From Bryobacteraceae bacterium (GTDB taxonomy: Bacteria; Acidobacteriota; Terriglobia; Bryobacterales; Bryobacteraceae): a DNA stretch of 64,000 nt. The DNA lies in NCBI GenBank assembly GCA_019752335.1, contig JAIEMJ010000038.1:62001-126000 (forward strand), in the 5' to 3' direction. Position 1 is the first letter of the stretch; the number at the start of each line of letters is the position of its first letter. Below, piece by piece: positions 18,857-28,078 of the stretch. Made by a program: the position numbers and the translations under genes. The notes beneath the pieces were generated by a model that saw only the letters and a program-made list of their open reading frames with translations, did not search any database and was not told the origin of the DNA.

Positions 18857-19756
18857 TTACTTGCGCGCCACCTGCACCTTCGGCGTCGACAGATAGCCCA
18901 CCACCGTGTCCTTCGTGATTTCGTTCACCACGATTTCGTAGGGCTGGCGAGCCTTGCTGGCCACGTAGAACTGCACGGGCTCGTTCATCGTCTTGTCCTT
19001 CTTCTCGATCTTGCGATCATCCGCGTTCAGCTCCAGCGTGAAGCGCGACTTCTTCGGGTCAGCCTTTTTGAGGGCCAGCGTGACGTCTCCCACCTTCTGG
19101 GCCTTGTCGTTGCGCGTGATGCGAAACTCGAAGTAGTTGCGTTCGCCAAGTTCGCGCAGCGCCTTTAGCTCATTCGAATTGGTGGCGATCAGGCCGCTCA
19201 TCACGCCCATGTCGCCAGTGGCGCGGCGCAGGTCCGCGATGGTGCTCTGCAACTCGGTGCGCGTCGCGTCGACATCGGTGCGGACGCGCTTCACGTCGGT
19301 TGAGACGTTGGTGAGGTTATTGTTGAGTTCCGTGGAGGTCTGTTGCGTGGTGGACTTCACGGCGGCCAATTCCGTATTCAACTCCGCCACCACCTTTTGA
19401 TTGCCTTCCACTTCCTTGCCGAGCTTGGCCGCCAACTGGTCAGCGTGGCGTTGCGCGAGGCTCTGCGCCGTCCAACTGGCGCCCTTCGCGGCGTCCTTGG
19501 CGATCTTCTCCGCCTCGGACTTCACCGTCGTCATGTCGCCGCGTAGCGTGGAAATCTGCGTCCCGGTTTGCGCCTCTACCTTCGACAGGCCTTGCCGGAT
19601 TTCGGCCAATTGACCGTTGACGGAGGTCACCTGCTGATCCACGGTTTGCAGCCGCGAGCCTTGATAAGCGTTGAAGCCAAGCGATAGCGCCAAGGCAGCA
19701 CCCATGGCCGGTAGAACCCACTTGTTCGCCGGGGTCTGATTGTTTGAATTCTCCAT
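18857..19756 (-). CDS. Membrane-anchored coiled-coil protein of unknown function
   Basis: 299 residues. A short polar N-terminus is followed by one membrane helix (WVLPAMGAALALSLGFNAYQ, about residues 13-32), a long coiled coil rich in Q, T, E, A (about 35-190, with heptads such as LRGDMTTVKSEAEKIAKDAA) and a C-terminal beta-rich domain of about 95 residues starting near NYFEFRITRNDKAQKVGDV. The topology suggests an inner-membrane protein with a periplasmic rod. Similar proteins of unknown role occur in Acidobacteriota; I cannot name the family. The ATG at 19756 is preceded by AGAGAGAGAGG. A GGAAC-type element about 70-80 bases upstream might be an ECF promoter, but this is speculative. A strong terminator follows, so it is a single-gene unit. 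Confidence 0.7.
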   Translation of the reverse strand: MENSNNQTPANKWVLPAMGAALALSLGFNAYQGSRLQTVDQQVTSVNGQLAEIRQGLSKVEAQTGTQISTLRGDMTTVKSEAEKIAKDAAKGASWTAQSLAQRHADQLAAKLGKEVEGNQKVVAELNTELAAVKSTTQQTSTELNNNLTNVSTDVKRVRTDVDATRTELQSTIADLRRATGDMGVMSGLIATNSNELKALRELGERNYFEFRITRNDKAQKVGDVTLALKKADPKKSRFTLELNADDRKIEKKDKTMNEPVQFYVASKARQPYEIVVNEITKDTVVGYLSTPKVQVARK

Positions 19757-19883
19757 CTTAAGAACCTCTCTCTCTTGGATCGCAGTCTCTCAATCTGCAA
19801 TCCCACAGATGGATGCCAAGGCGATTGGGTTCCCTTAAATTGCACGAAAGGCGGATTTCGTACTGGAACTACTAGCGAAAAGT

Positions 19884-21833
19884 TTACTTCGGTAAACGCC
19901 AGTGCTCATCCAGCAACGTGGCAAAGGCGGTTTCGCCGTTCTTCAAGATGGCCAGATCACCCAGCCTTGGCATGCTGTAATCGCCATGATATTCGCGCTC
20001 GTCGATGGTGAGGCCGGAGTTGAGCACCACGTAGCGCTGCGGCGCAAGCGGATTGGGATAGATGAGCACGGGCAGATGATCCGCAGCCGGGAAGGCCCGC
20101 GGGCCAACGCTGACTTGCGTACGGCTCCAACGCACGGGCAGCTTGCCTTGCAACCTGGCGATCCAGCGATTGCTGCCTGGGTCACCAAAGAGCGCGACGT
20201 GGTATTGCGCGAAGTCCGCCGCCGTGACGTCCTTGTCATCCTTGATGCGCGGATGAGCGCGGTAGTAGCGAGCGTACATGCGGTCGAACTCGGCCAGCCG
20301 TTGCATGGCCTGCGTGTGGGCCGGGGCGTTCCAAGGCGTGCCCGTGGGCCGCACCAGCAGAAAGGGCTCCAGGAAGGCATCGTCGATAGGACCCTGCAAG
20401 CCCGGACGCTTGCGCAACCCGGTATCGTTGCCGATGCGCCAGCCGCTCGTTTGCTTGCGTAAAGTCAGCCGGGCCGCGCCCTTCACGCGCAACGTCTGGC
20501 CGTCGATCTTGAGTTCGCTGGCTTGGTCCATTTCATCCAAAGTCAAGTGGGTGACGTTACTGGTAGTGATCTCATAGGTGCGGTGCGCGGCATCGCGGCG
20601 GGCGTTCACTTCGGCGCGCTCATAATGCTTCGCCAAGCCATCCACCGTCACCCAGTGCGCGCGCGGATAGCGCGTCGTGTAGGTGACGAAGCGCACCTGA
20701 TCCGGAGAGACGACGCCGCGGTCGCCGTGCTCCTTCAGGAAAGCGTCGACGCGCTGGCGCACCAGCGGACTGATGTTATGGCCGGTCTTCTCCGAGATGT
20801 AGAAGCGGCTGGCCGTGCCGGGCACGGTCCAGTTGTTCTCCTCGCCCGCCGAAGGTAAGCCTTCTTTGGCCAACTGCGCGCGAACGCGCAAGGAGGATTC
20901 CAGTTGGCCCCGCGATGGCTTGCCGGGCTCCTGCGGAATCACCGCCGTCTGCGCGTCGCTGTCGCCATCGTGCGCGGCGATGGGAATGTTGAAGGCGTTC
21001 AGGCTCCAGTCGATGATGTTCTCCCAGATGCGCAACGGCCCGGCCTGGTAAGGCGGAAAGCCCGGCATCGTGGAGCGGCGCGGGTAAGTGCCGGCGCCAA
21101 TCTCCGCGGCCGCGAAGCGATGCGGATGCTGTAAGGCGATATGCCACGCGCCCGCGCCGCCCAGCGAGAAGCCACGCAAGATAATGCGCCGCGGGTCAAT
21201 TTTGTACCGTTTGCTGACGTCGGCAATCGCTTCAAAGATATCCACCTCGCCGGCCCAGTGATTGGCATTATTCCAGCGGCCATAACAATCGAGAGTAAGT
21301 TGGCCCACATCGGCGGACGAGTAAGTGAGACTCTTGTTGCCATTCTGGAATTTCGTAATAAAACTACTTTCGGTAAGCGTCTGGTCCCGCCCGTGCAGCC
21401 ACACATACAGGCGCGCTGGGCTTTGGCCGTCGTAGCTATCGGGCACGGTGAGTCCGTAGGGCTGCACCGAGCCATCCAGCCCCGAACGATAGGCGAGGAT
21501 CTTGCGCCCCTTCGTCTGCGCCCATGGCGCCGCGCCCGCTTGTAACTGCCGTGCCCGGGCGATGCCCTGGTCCAACACGGAGAGTGCTTGGGCGATGCCT
21601 TCCGCGCTATAGAGCGTCGGCGGGAACTCGATCAGGAACCGTCCGGCCTTGGCGTAGACTTCCACGTCGGTGCGCAAAGCGGGGTCCGCGTTGGGCAGCG
21701 CGCGAAGGAGACCTTCGAGCTCACTTACCTTGGCCTCCACCCGGCGCAGCTCGTCCGGTGGCGGCACAAAAGGCGCGGGCTGAGCCGTCAGCGGCAAGGT
21801 CGCCAGAAGACACAAAAGTAAACTTCGAGACAT
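19884..21833 (-). CDS. Exported alpha/beta-hydrolase (esterase/peptidase-like)
   Basis: 649 residues with a signal peptide (MSRSLLLCLLATLPLTAQPA). Residues about 20-110 are a helical N-terminal region. An alpha/beta-hydrolase core follows: YGLTVPDSYDGQSPARLYVW with HGRDQ (oxyanion region) and the nucleophile elbow RGFSLGGAGAWH. HPHRFAAAEIGAG is the conserved follow-on. A beta-rich C-terminal domain (THLTLDEMDQASELKIDGQT, VLIYPNPLAPQRYVVLNSG) resembles the tail of large acidobacterial and planctomycete prolyl-oligopeptidase-like esterases. It probably cleaves esters or peptides in the periplasm or medium. The ATG at 21833 directly precedes the signal peptide. It is not clearly in an operon. 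Confidence 0.82.
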   Translation of the reverse strand: MSRSLLLCLLATLPLTAQPAPFVPPPDELRRVEAKVSELEGLLRALPNADPALRTDVEVYAKAGRFLIEFPPTLYSAEGIAQALSVLDQGIARARQLQAGAAPWAQTKGRKILAYRSGLDGSVQPYGLTVPDSYDGQSPARLYVWLHGRDQTLTESSFITKFQNGNKSLTYSSADVGQLTLDCYGRWNNANHWAGEVDIFEAIADVSKRYKIDPRRIILRGFSLGGAGAWHIALQHPHRFAAAEIGAGTYPRRSTMPGFPPYQAGPLRIWENIIDWSLNAFNIPIAAHDGDSDAQTAVIPQEPGKPSRGQLESSLRVRAQLAKEGLPSAGEENNWTVPGTASRFYISEKTGHNISPLVRQRVDAFLKEHGDRGVVSPDQVRFVTYTTRYPRAHWVTVDGLAKHYERAEVNARRDAAHRTYEITTSNVTHLTLDEMDQASELKIDGQTLRVKGAARLTLRKQTSGWRIGNDTGLRKRPGLQGPIDDAFLEPFLLVRPTGTPWNAPAHTQAMQRLAEFDRMYARYYRAHPRIKDDKDVTAADFAQYHVALFGDPGSNRWIARLQGKLPVRWSRTQVSVGPRAFPAADHLPVLIYPNPLAPQRYVVLNSGLTIDEREYHGDYSMPRLGDLAILKNGETAFATLLDEHWRLPK

Positions 21834-21943
21834 GGTTCACATTCTATGGCAAAATCCCTTGACACCGGCGAAAAACAGGCGCATCCTGCAATTGAAGCGA
21901 ATCGAAAAACTACCTGGATTGAGTTTCCGCAGGAGGAAACCAC

Positions 21944-22113
21944 TTGCCCGCTTCACGTAAGGAGGTGCCATCAAAATATGGATTTAACCGAACCTTGGCA
22001 CTTACAGGGCGGTAATTGTGTTGGCTTTCGCCAGTAACCTCGTGTACGTCTGGACTCGCGCCAAATCTAGCGCCGCCCATCTTGGGCTCTGTGAAGGCGT
22101 CCCCACGAGCTGA
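21944..22113 (+). pseudogene. Possible small single-pass membrane protein with a frame break
   Basis: This lies in the 350-base gap between the esterase and the FAH-family gene. AGGAGG at 21931-21936 precedes TTG 21944, whose frame reads MPASRKEVPSKYGFNRTLAL and stops at TAA a few codons later. The frame one base back continues with a hydrophobic helix (AVIVLAFASNLVYVWTRA) and a short tail (KSSAAHLGLCEGVPTS) to TGA 22111-22113. One extra G in the GGG run at 22007-22009 would join the two into a protein of about 56 residues with a basic N-terminus and one membrane span. A competing ATG at 21978 gives only 19 codons. No homologue is recognised; this is an inference from composition and the ribosome-binding site. 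The remainder of the gap holds nothing I recognise. Confidence 0.35.
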
Positions 22114-22184
22114 CCGCGATTGTACCAGTCAACGCGATTGCCGCCCTTTCTCTATTTCGTGTGAAGTAATAGAATGGGTGGCCT

Positions 22185-23030
22185 ATGCGAACCACTCGTC
22201 GTGCTGTCCTCTCCGCCCTCGCCGCACCTGCCGCGCTCGCCCAATCTCCCGTAGAACGCTTTGTCCGCTTCCGCATCGCCCCCACCAGCCGCCCCTTGTG
22301 GGGACGCCTCGACGGCGATACGATTCGGGAACTCTCCCAAGCCCCTTACCTCGCCGCGCGGGAAACCGGCAAGAAGCACGCGCTCGCCAAAGTGAAATTG
22401 GCCGCGCCCGTGGATCCCCTCAAACTGCTCGCCGTCGGACTCAACTATCGCAGCCACGTCGGCTCGCGCGCCATTCCCAAGGAGCCGGAGATCTTCTACA
22501 AGCCCATCACCTGTCTGCAGGACCCCGGCGGACCCATCGTCCATCCGCGCGACGCGAAGAACCTCCACTACGAAGGCGAACTCGTCATCGTCCTCGGGCA
22601 ACTCGGCCAGGGCGGCCGCAATCTGACGCGGAAACAAGCCAAGGCCGCCATCTTCGGCGTCACCTGCGGCAACGACGTGAGTGAGCGCGATTGGCAGAAT
22701 GGTCCGCAAAAGGATTTGCAGTGGTGGCGCGCCAAAGGCACCGATACCTTTGGGCCGGTGGGTCCGCATTTGGTGAAGGGCCTGGACTACGGCAATCTGC
22801 TCCTGCAAACGCGACTGAACGGCGAAGTGGTGCAGAAGCAAACCACCGCCGACCTGATCTTCGACGGCCCCACCATGGTGAGCTACATCAGCCAGTACGT
22901 CACGCTCACGGCGGGCGACGTGATCTTCACGGGCACGCCCGGCAGCACCAAGCCAATGAAGCCCGGCGACCACGTGGAGGTGGAGCTAGCGGGAGTCGGC
23001 GTCCTGCGCAACCCCATCCAGGCCGCATAA
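22185..23030 (+). CDS. Exported fumarylacetoacetate hydrolase (FAH) family protein
   Basis: 281 residues. The FAH core is clear: LLAVGLNYRSHV, the metal-binding glutamates in HYEGELVIVLG, GVTCGNDVSERDWQ, TRLNGEVVQKQTTADLIF and the closing LTAGDVIFTGTP with GDHVEVELAGVG. Family members hydrolyse or isomerise acylpyruvates and related beta-diketo acids using Mg or Mn. Unusually for this mostly cytoplasmic family, there is an N-terminal twin-arginine-like signal (MRTTRRAVLSALAAPAALAQ), suggesting export. The gene stands alone and is followed 23 bases later by tRNA-Ser. The specific substrate cannot be inferred. Confidence 0.9.
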   Translation: MRTTRRAVLSALAAPAALAQSPVERFVRFRIAPTSRPLWGRLDGDTIRELSQAPYLAARETGKKHALAKVKLAAPVDPLKLLAVGLNYRSHVGSRAIPKEPEIFYKPITCLQDPGGPIVHPRDAKNLHYEGELVIVLGQLGQGGRNLTRKQAKAAIFGVTCGNDVSERDWQNGPQKDLQWWRAKGTDTFGPVGPHLVKGLDYGNLLLQTRLNGEVVQKQTTADLIFDGPTMVSYISQYVTLTAGDVIFTGTPGSTKPMKPGDHVEVELAGVGVLRNPIQAA

Positions 23031-23053
23031 AGACGCTATCCTGAAGAGGTGCC

Positions 23054-23143
23054 GGAGGGGTGGCCGAGCGGTTTAAGGCACCGGTCTTGAAAACCGTCGT
23101 AGGGGAAACTCTACCGTGGGTTCGAATCCCACCCCCTCCGCCA
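23054..23143 (+). tRNA. tRNA-Ser (anticodon TGA)
   Basis: A 90-base class II tRNA with encoded CCA. The acceptor stem GGAGGGG pairs with CCCCTCC. The D-loop is GGCCGAGCGGTTTAAGGC, the anticodon loop CTTGAAA (anticodon TGA) and the long variable arm is GTAGGGGAAACTCTAC. The T arm contains GTGGGTTCGAATCCCAC. The anticodon predicts decoding of UCA and related serine codons. Truncated foreign-looking gene pieces begin right at its 3' end. Confidence 0.97.
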
Positions 23144-23156
23144 GAATAGCTCCGCC

Positions 23157-23630
23157 ATGCATGAGGTACGCATTCACGGCTGGTGTCTCATGCATAACCA
23201 CGGCCATTGGATCTTCGAAGCCGCCAGACCGGACTCCATCGCGAATCTGATGCGCGACATGCAGAGCCGCTACTCGCACTATCTCAATGTCAGATATCGC
23301 GAGACACCGTGGGCGCTCATCGCGCCCCTCTTCAGCGGCAAAAATATCGCTGACTTCGCATCCTACCTCCGGACCGGCCCCGTCAACTGGACTCCCCGCT
23401 TTGACGCCCGTCACTTGGACGCGCAGGGCTTCCGCGAATTCCTCCGCTACTTAGAAAACAATCCCGTCAAGGCCGGACTGGTCCAGCACGCGGTCGATTG
23501 CCCGCGCTATTTGTGCAGGCTCTGGCACTCGTTTACCGACGAAACGATGGAGGCGCAGATCCGGCCGAGTGGAAAGTCGAGGATGCCGAAAAGAACTCCG
23601 CACTTGGCACTGCTGCATATCGGCTCTTGA
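23157..23630 (+). pseudogene. 5'-truncated REP-associated (Y1-type) transposase remnant
   Basis: The frame begins 14 bases after tRNA-Ser. It contains the HUH-like motif in IHGWCLMHNHGHWIFE, the helix with the candidate catalytic tyrosine (LMRDMQSRYSHYLNVRY) and the family's C-terminal signature LRYLENNPVKAGLVQ. RAYT proteins normally have about 50-60 residues before the HUH motif; here they are missing, cut off at the tRNA. Homology ends near position 23507, after which the frame reads unrelated sequence to the stop at 23630. It is almost certainly inactive. Confidence 0.75.
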
Positions 23631-24085
23631 CGAACTTCCGGAGAATCCCCGGCACAGACGACAACGGCAAGATCGACGAAGACAACCTAAGGTCGTGGAT
23701 GAAGGAGGTCCAGACCCTCTGCGTGCACCACTGGCGGGCCGAAATCGGTGACCATAAGATTGGAGAAATCTTGTCCTCCGGCCCGGTCGGCCAAGACGGT
23801 GTCTGGCCCTGTGAAGAGGTGCGCAAGGTATTGGAGGATCTCGGGACGCCTGAAGTGGCGAAAGGCTTGGGAATCGGCGTTTACAATTCACGCGGCGTTC
23901 ACTCACGTAGCCCGGGCGGGGACCAGGAAAGGGTGCTTGCAGAAAAGTACAGGAAGTGGGCGCGCCAACTCGCCTTCGAATATCCCTACGTCGCTAACGC
24001 AGTCGAGAGCATCGCACACAAATATGACCGCGAAGCGGTTTGGCACGATTCGGAAGATGCGGTAGGGCGAAGACTAGGCCGGTGA
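23498..24085 (+). pseudogene. C-terminal fragment of a large uncharacterised protein
   Basis: From about 23507 this frame reads LFVQALALVYRRNDGG, AAYRLLTNFRRIPGTDDNGK, IDEDNLRSWMKEVQTL, DHKIGEILSSGPVGQDGVWP, GIGVYNSRGVHSRSPGG, QERVLAEKYRKWARQLAFEY and KYDREAVWHDSED. The pattern resembles a C-terminal helical domain I have seen on large uncharacterised bacterial proteins; I cannot name the family with certainty. There is no native start: the sequence begins exactly where the transposase remnant loses homology, so the N-terminus was removed by the same rearrangement. Codon composition is slightly lower in GC than the neighbours. About 125 bases between its stop and murA hold nothing recognisable. 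Confidence 0.55.
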
Positions 24086-24211
24086 CGCCAGCCGCGTGTG
24101 CAGGCGTCTCTAGCGAGAGAAGCAGAAGTGAGTGGAATGTCGTACGGGAAGTCCTAATCGCTAAGGAAGCCAGGAAAACGTCCGAGGAACCGCCCGACGA
24201 CGCGGACCAGA

Positions 24212-25468
<1,257 letters not shown>

Positions 25469-25471
25469 GAT

Positions 25472-26299
25472 TTACTTCTCTCCCGCGAGCCGAATGGCCT
25501 CGCGCACTTGGCCGTGGGCGAGCGTGAGTAACTCCGCGGCGCGGGCTTCGCTGACGTTGGCGGCTTGGGCGATGATGCGGTGGGCACGGTCCACGAGCTT
25601 GGCGTTGCTGGGCTTCACGTTCACCATCAGGTTGGAATATACATAGCCGAGCCGCACCATGGCCATGGTGCTGAGCATGTTTAGGACGAGCTTGGTGACC
25701 GTGCCGGCCTTCAGGCGCGTGGAGCCGGTGATCACCTCGGGGCCGGGCTTGGGCTCGATCGGCAGGTCCACCATTTGCGAGAGCTGCGAATTGAGCGTGC
25801 AACTGATGCCGACCGTGAGCGCGCCCAAAGTCTTGGCGTGGGCGATGGCGCCGAGCACATAGGGCGTACGGCCACTGGCGGCGATGCCGACGAGTGTGTC
25901 TTGCGGCGAGAATTCGCGCGCGGCGAGGTCGCGCACAGCGGCTTCGGGGTCGTCTTCAGAGGACTCGGTCGCCTGATAGAGGGCCGCATAGCCGCCGGCC
26001 ATGATGCCCTGCACGAGGTCATAGGAGACGCTGAAGGTGGGCGGGCATTCGCTGGCGTCGAGCACGCCGAGGCGGCCGCTGGTGCCGGCGCCGATGTAGA
26101 GCAGGCGGCCACCGGCTTTCAGGCGAGCGGCGATGGCGTCGACGGCGGCGGCGATGCGGGGGAGTTCGGGCTTCAGGCTCTCTACGGCGTCGCGGTCTTC
26201 TTGGTGGATGAGTTCGAGGGCGGCGAGGGTGGGCAGCCGGTCAATCTCGAGGGTCCGGGGGTTGCGTTGCTCGGTGAGCAACTGGGCGAGTGCAGACAT
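25472..26299 (-). CDS. murQ: N-acetylmuramic acid 6-phosphate etherase
   Basis: 275 residues from ATG 26299. MurQ cleaves the lactyl ether of MurNAc-6-phosphate to give GlcNAc-6-phosphate and D-lactate in peptidoglycan recycling. Signatures are IGAGTSGRLGVLDASECPPTF with the catalytic Glu at residue 84, the second acidic residue in TESSEDDPE (about 115), GIAASGRTPYV (SIS fold) and GSTRLKAGTVTKLVLNMLST. No murP transporter or anhMurNAc kinase is in the window. The ATG lies 27 bases from the start of the divergent dehydrogenase gene. Confidence 0.96.
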   Translation of the reverse strand: MSALAQLLTEQRNPRTLEIDRLPTLAALELIHQEDRDAVESLKPELPRIAAAVDAIAARLKAGGRLLYIGAGTSGRLGVLDASECPPTFSVSYDLVQGIMAGGYAALYQATESSEDDPEAAVRDLAAREFSPQDTLVGIAASGRTPYVLGAIAHAKTLGALTVGISCTLNSQLSQMVDLPIEPKPGPEVITGSTRLKAGTVTKLVLNMLSTMAMVRLGYVYSNLMVNVKPSNAKLVDRAHRIIAQAANVSEARAAELLTLAHGQVREAIRLAGEK

Positions 26300-26326
26300 C
26301 TGTTCCCAGTGTAGAATCGTTTGCGC

Positions 26327-27418
26327 ATGAAGGCTTGGCGATTTTACGGTTTTGGCGATCTGCGGCTGGACGACATTCCCATGCCCGCGCTGCCCGCGCG
26401 CCACGTGCGCGCCGAGGTGCTGGTGGTGCAGCCCAGCGTGACGGAGGCGCAACTGGCGGCGGGCATTCGCACGCTCGCGTTCGATAAGATCCAGCGGCGG
26501 CTCGAAACCGAAGCGCCCGTCCAGCTTTTCGGCCACGAATTCTGCGCGCGTATTGTGGAGGTGGGCGCGGGAGTTACTCGCTTCCGCGTCGGCGACCGGG
26601 TGGCGGCTCGCGCCAAGTTGCCTTGCGAAAGCTGTCCGCTGTGTGAGAGTGGCCGCGGGCATCTGTGCCGGAAGGGTCCGATCATTGGCTTTCAATTGCC
26701 GGGGTGCTTCGCCGAGTTTGGCATTCTGCCAGAGATCGCGTTGACGTTGCTGGATGAGCGGATCAACGATAACGAGGCGGCGTGCTTACAGAGCCTGAGC
26801 GACAGCGTGGCGGCGGTGGAGACGGCGCAGATCCAGATCGGCGACTCGGTCGCGATCCTGGGCCAGGGCAGCATGGGCTTGGAATGCATGCAGATTGCCC
26901 GCAATTCGGGCGCCGGACGCATTATCACGGTGGATGTGCGGGACGAGGCTTGCGCGATGTCGCGCGAACTGGGGGCCGACGTGGCGATTAACGCCCGGAG
27001 CCAGGATCCGGTGGAGGCGATTCGCGAGTTGACGGGCGGCAATGGCGCGGACATTGTGTTTGAGTGCGCGGGCGGGAGTCCTCGGCAGGGGCTGGCGGGG
27101 GTGACGAGCGTCAGCCAGGCGGTGGACGCGGTGCGGTCCGGCGGTAAGGTGATCGGCGTGAGTTGGTTTGGCGCGCCGTTCGAAATGGATATCGACTTAC
27201 TCCGCGAGCGTAGCTTGCGCTACTTATTCCCGGACATTAGTACTCTAGAGCACTTACAGCACACGGTAAACTTAGTCGCGTCGGGGCGGGTGCGCTTACA
27301 GCCGACGATCACGCATATTCTGGAGGGCATCGAGCAAGTGCCACAGGCTTTCGAGATTACCGCGAATAAGGGCAAGTACAAAGCGATTAATCCGGCTCAA
27401 GTAAGGATGGCGCGATGA
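26327..27418 (+). CDS. Zinc-dependent medium-chain alcohol dehydrogenase family protein
   Basis: 363 residues from ATG 26327 (a TTG two codons earlier is also open). Structural zinc is bound by four cysteines in CESCPLCESGRGHLC. The catalytic-domain motif FGHEFCARIVEVGAGVTRFR has the GHE signature, and the Rossmann region is ILGQGSMGLECMQIARNSGA with the acidic NAD-binding residue in ITVDVRDEA. It is closest in style to threonine/sorbitol-type dehydrogenases. The next gene overlaps by four bases (ATGA), so the dehydrogenase and the RraA-like aldolase are translationally coupled and probably act in one pathway, possibly sugar-acid or hydroxy-acid breakdown. The substrate is unknown. Confidence 0.9.
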   Translation: MKAWRFYGFGDLRLDDIPMPALPARHVRAEVLVVQPSVTEAQLAAGIRTLAFDKIQRRLETEAPVQLFGHEFCARIVEVGAGVTRFRVGDRVAARAKLPCESCPLCESGRGHLCRKGPIIGFQLPGCFAEFGILPEIALTLLDERINDNEAACLQSLSDSVAAVETAQIQIGDSVAILGQGSMGLECMQIARNSGAGRIITVDVRDEACAMSRELGADVAINARSQDPVEAIRELTGGNGADIVFECAGGSPRQGLAGVTSVSQAVDAVRSGGKVIGVSWFGAPFEMDIDLLRERSLRYLFPDISTLEHLQHTVNLVASGRVRLQPTITHILEGIEQVPQAFEITANKGKYKAINPAQVRMAR

Positions 27419-28065
27419 AAAAAGAATTACTGCGGCTGGGCACAGGCCCCGTGTCAGATGCCCTCGGTAAGAAGGGCGCGATGGATCATGGGATCCGGCC
27501 CTGGTCCGCCGCGGCGCGCTTCGCCGGACCCGCTTACACCGTCCGCGTGCACACGGCGGACATTCTGATGGTGAGCAAGGCCCTGTCCGAATGCCCGGCC
27601 GGCAGTGTGCTGGTGATTGCGGGCCAGGGCGAATGCAATACGGCGCTGTGGGGCGGACTGACGACGATGCTGGCATTCAAGAAAGGCATCGCCGGAGTGG
27701 TGGTGGATGGGGCGATTCGCGACGTAGCGGATATTCGGAAGAGTAAGCTGCCAGTGTTCGCTCGCGCGGTGGTGCCGAATGCGGGCGGCGCGGAGTATGC
27801 AGGCGACTTACAAGTCGCGGTGGTTTGCGGCGGCCAGGTGATTCAACCGGGTGACTGGGTTTGCGGCGATGACGACGGCGTCGTGGTAATTCCCTTGGCG
27901 CAGTTAGACGCCGTGGTCGCGAAGGCCACGAGTATTGTCGCGGCGGAGAAGCGCATCGCGAAGGCGATTCGTGAAGGCGCGGACTTGGCGAACTTACTCG
28001 GCGTCGATGAAGTCCTGGCGGAGAAGCGCCGGCAAATCTTCGTGCCGCAACTGCGCGTGAGATAG
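27415..28065 (+). CDS. RraA-family protein (aldolase/decarboxylase-like)
   Basis: 216 residues with the RraA fold: RLGTGPVSDALGKKG, GPAYTVRVHTADILM, ALSECPAGSVLVIAGQGE and the substrate/metal site GLTTMLAFKKGIAGVVVDGAIRD, which carries the conserved Arg-Asp. Many members are 4-hydroxy-4-methyl-2-oxoglutarate aldolases or oxaloacetate decarboxylases; E. coli RraA instead inhibits RNase E. The intact Arg-Asp and the coupling to a dehydrogenase favour an enzyme. The start overlaps the dehydrogenase stop by four bases. The stop lies 13 bases from the convergent kinase gene. Confidence 0.88.
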   Translation: MKKELLRLGTGPVSDALGKKGAMDHGIRPWSAAARFAGPAYTVRVHTADILMVSKALSECPAGSVLVIAGQGECNTALWGGLTTMLAFKKGIAGVVVDGAIRDVADIRKSKLPVFARAVVPNAGGAEYAGDLQVAVVCGGQVIQPGDWVCGDDDGVVVIPLAQLDAVVAKATSIVAAEKRIAKAIREGADLANLLGVDEVLAEKRRQIFVPQLRVR

Positions 28066-28078
28066 GCACAGACGCAGA

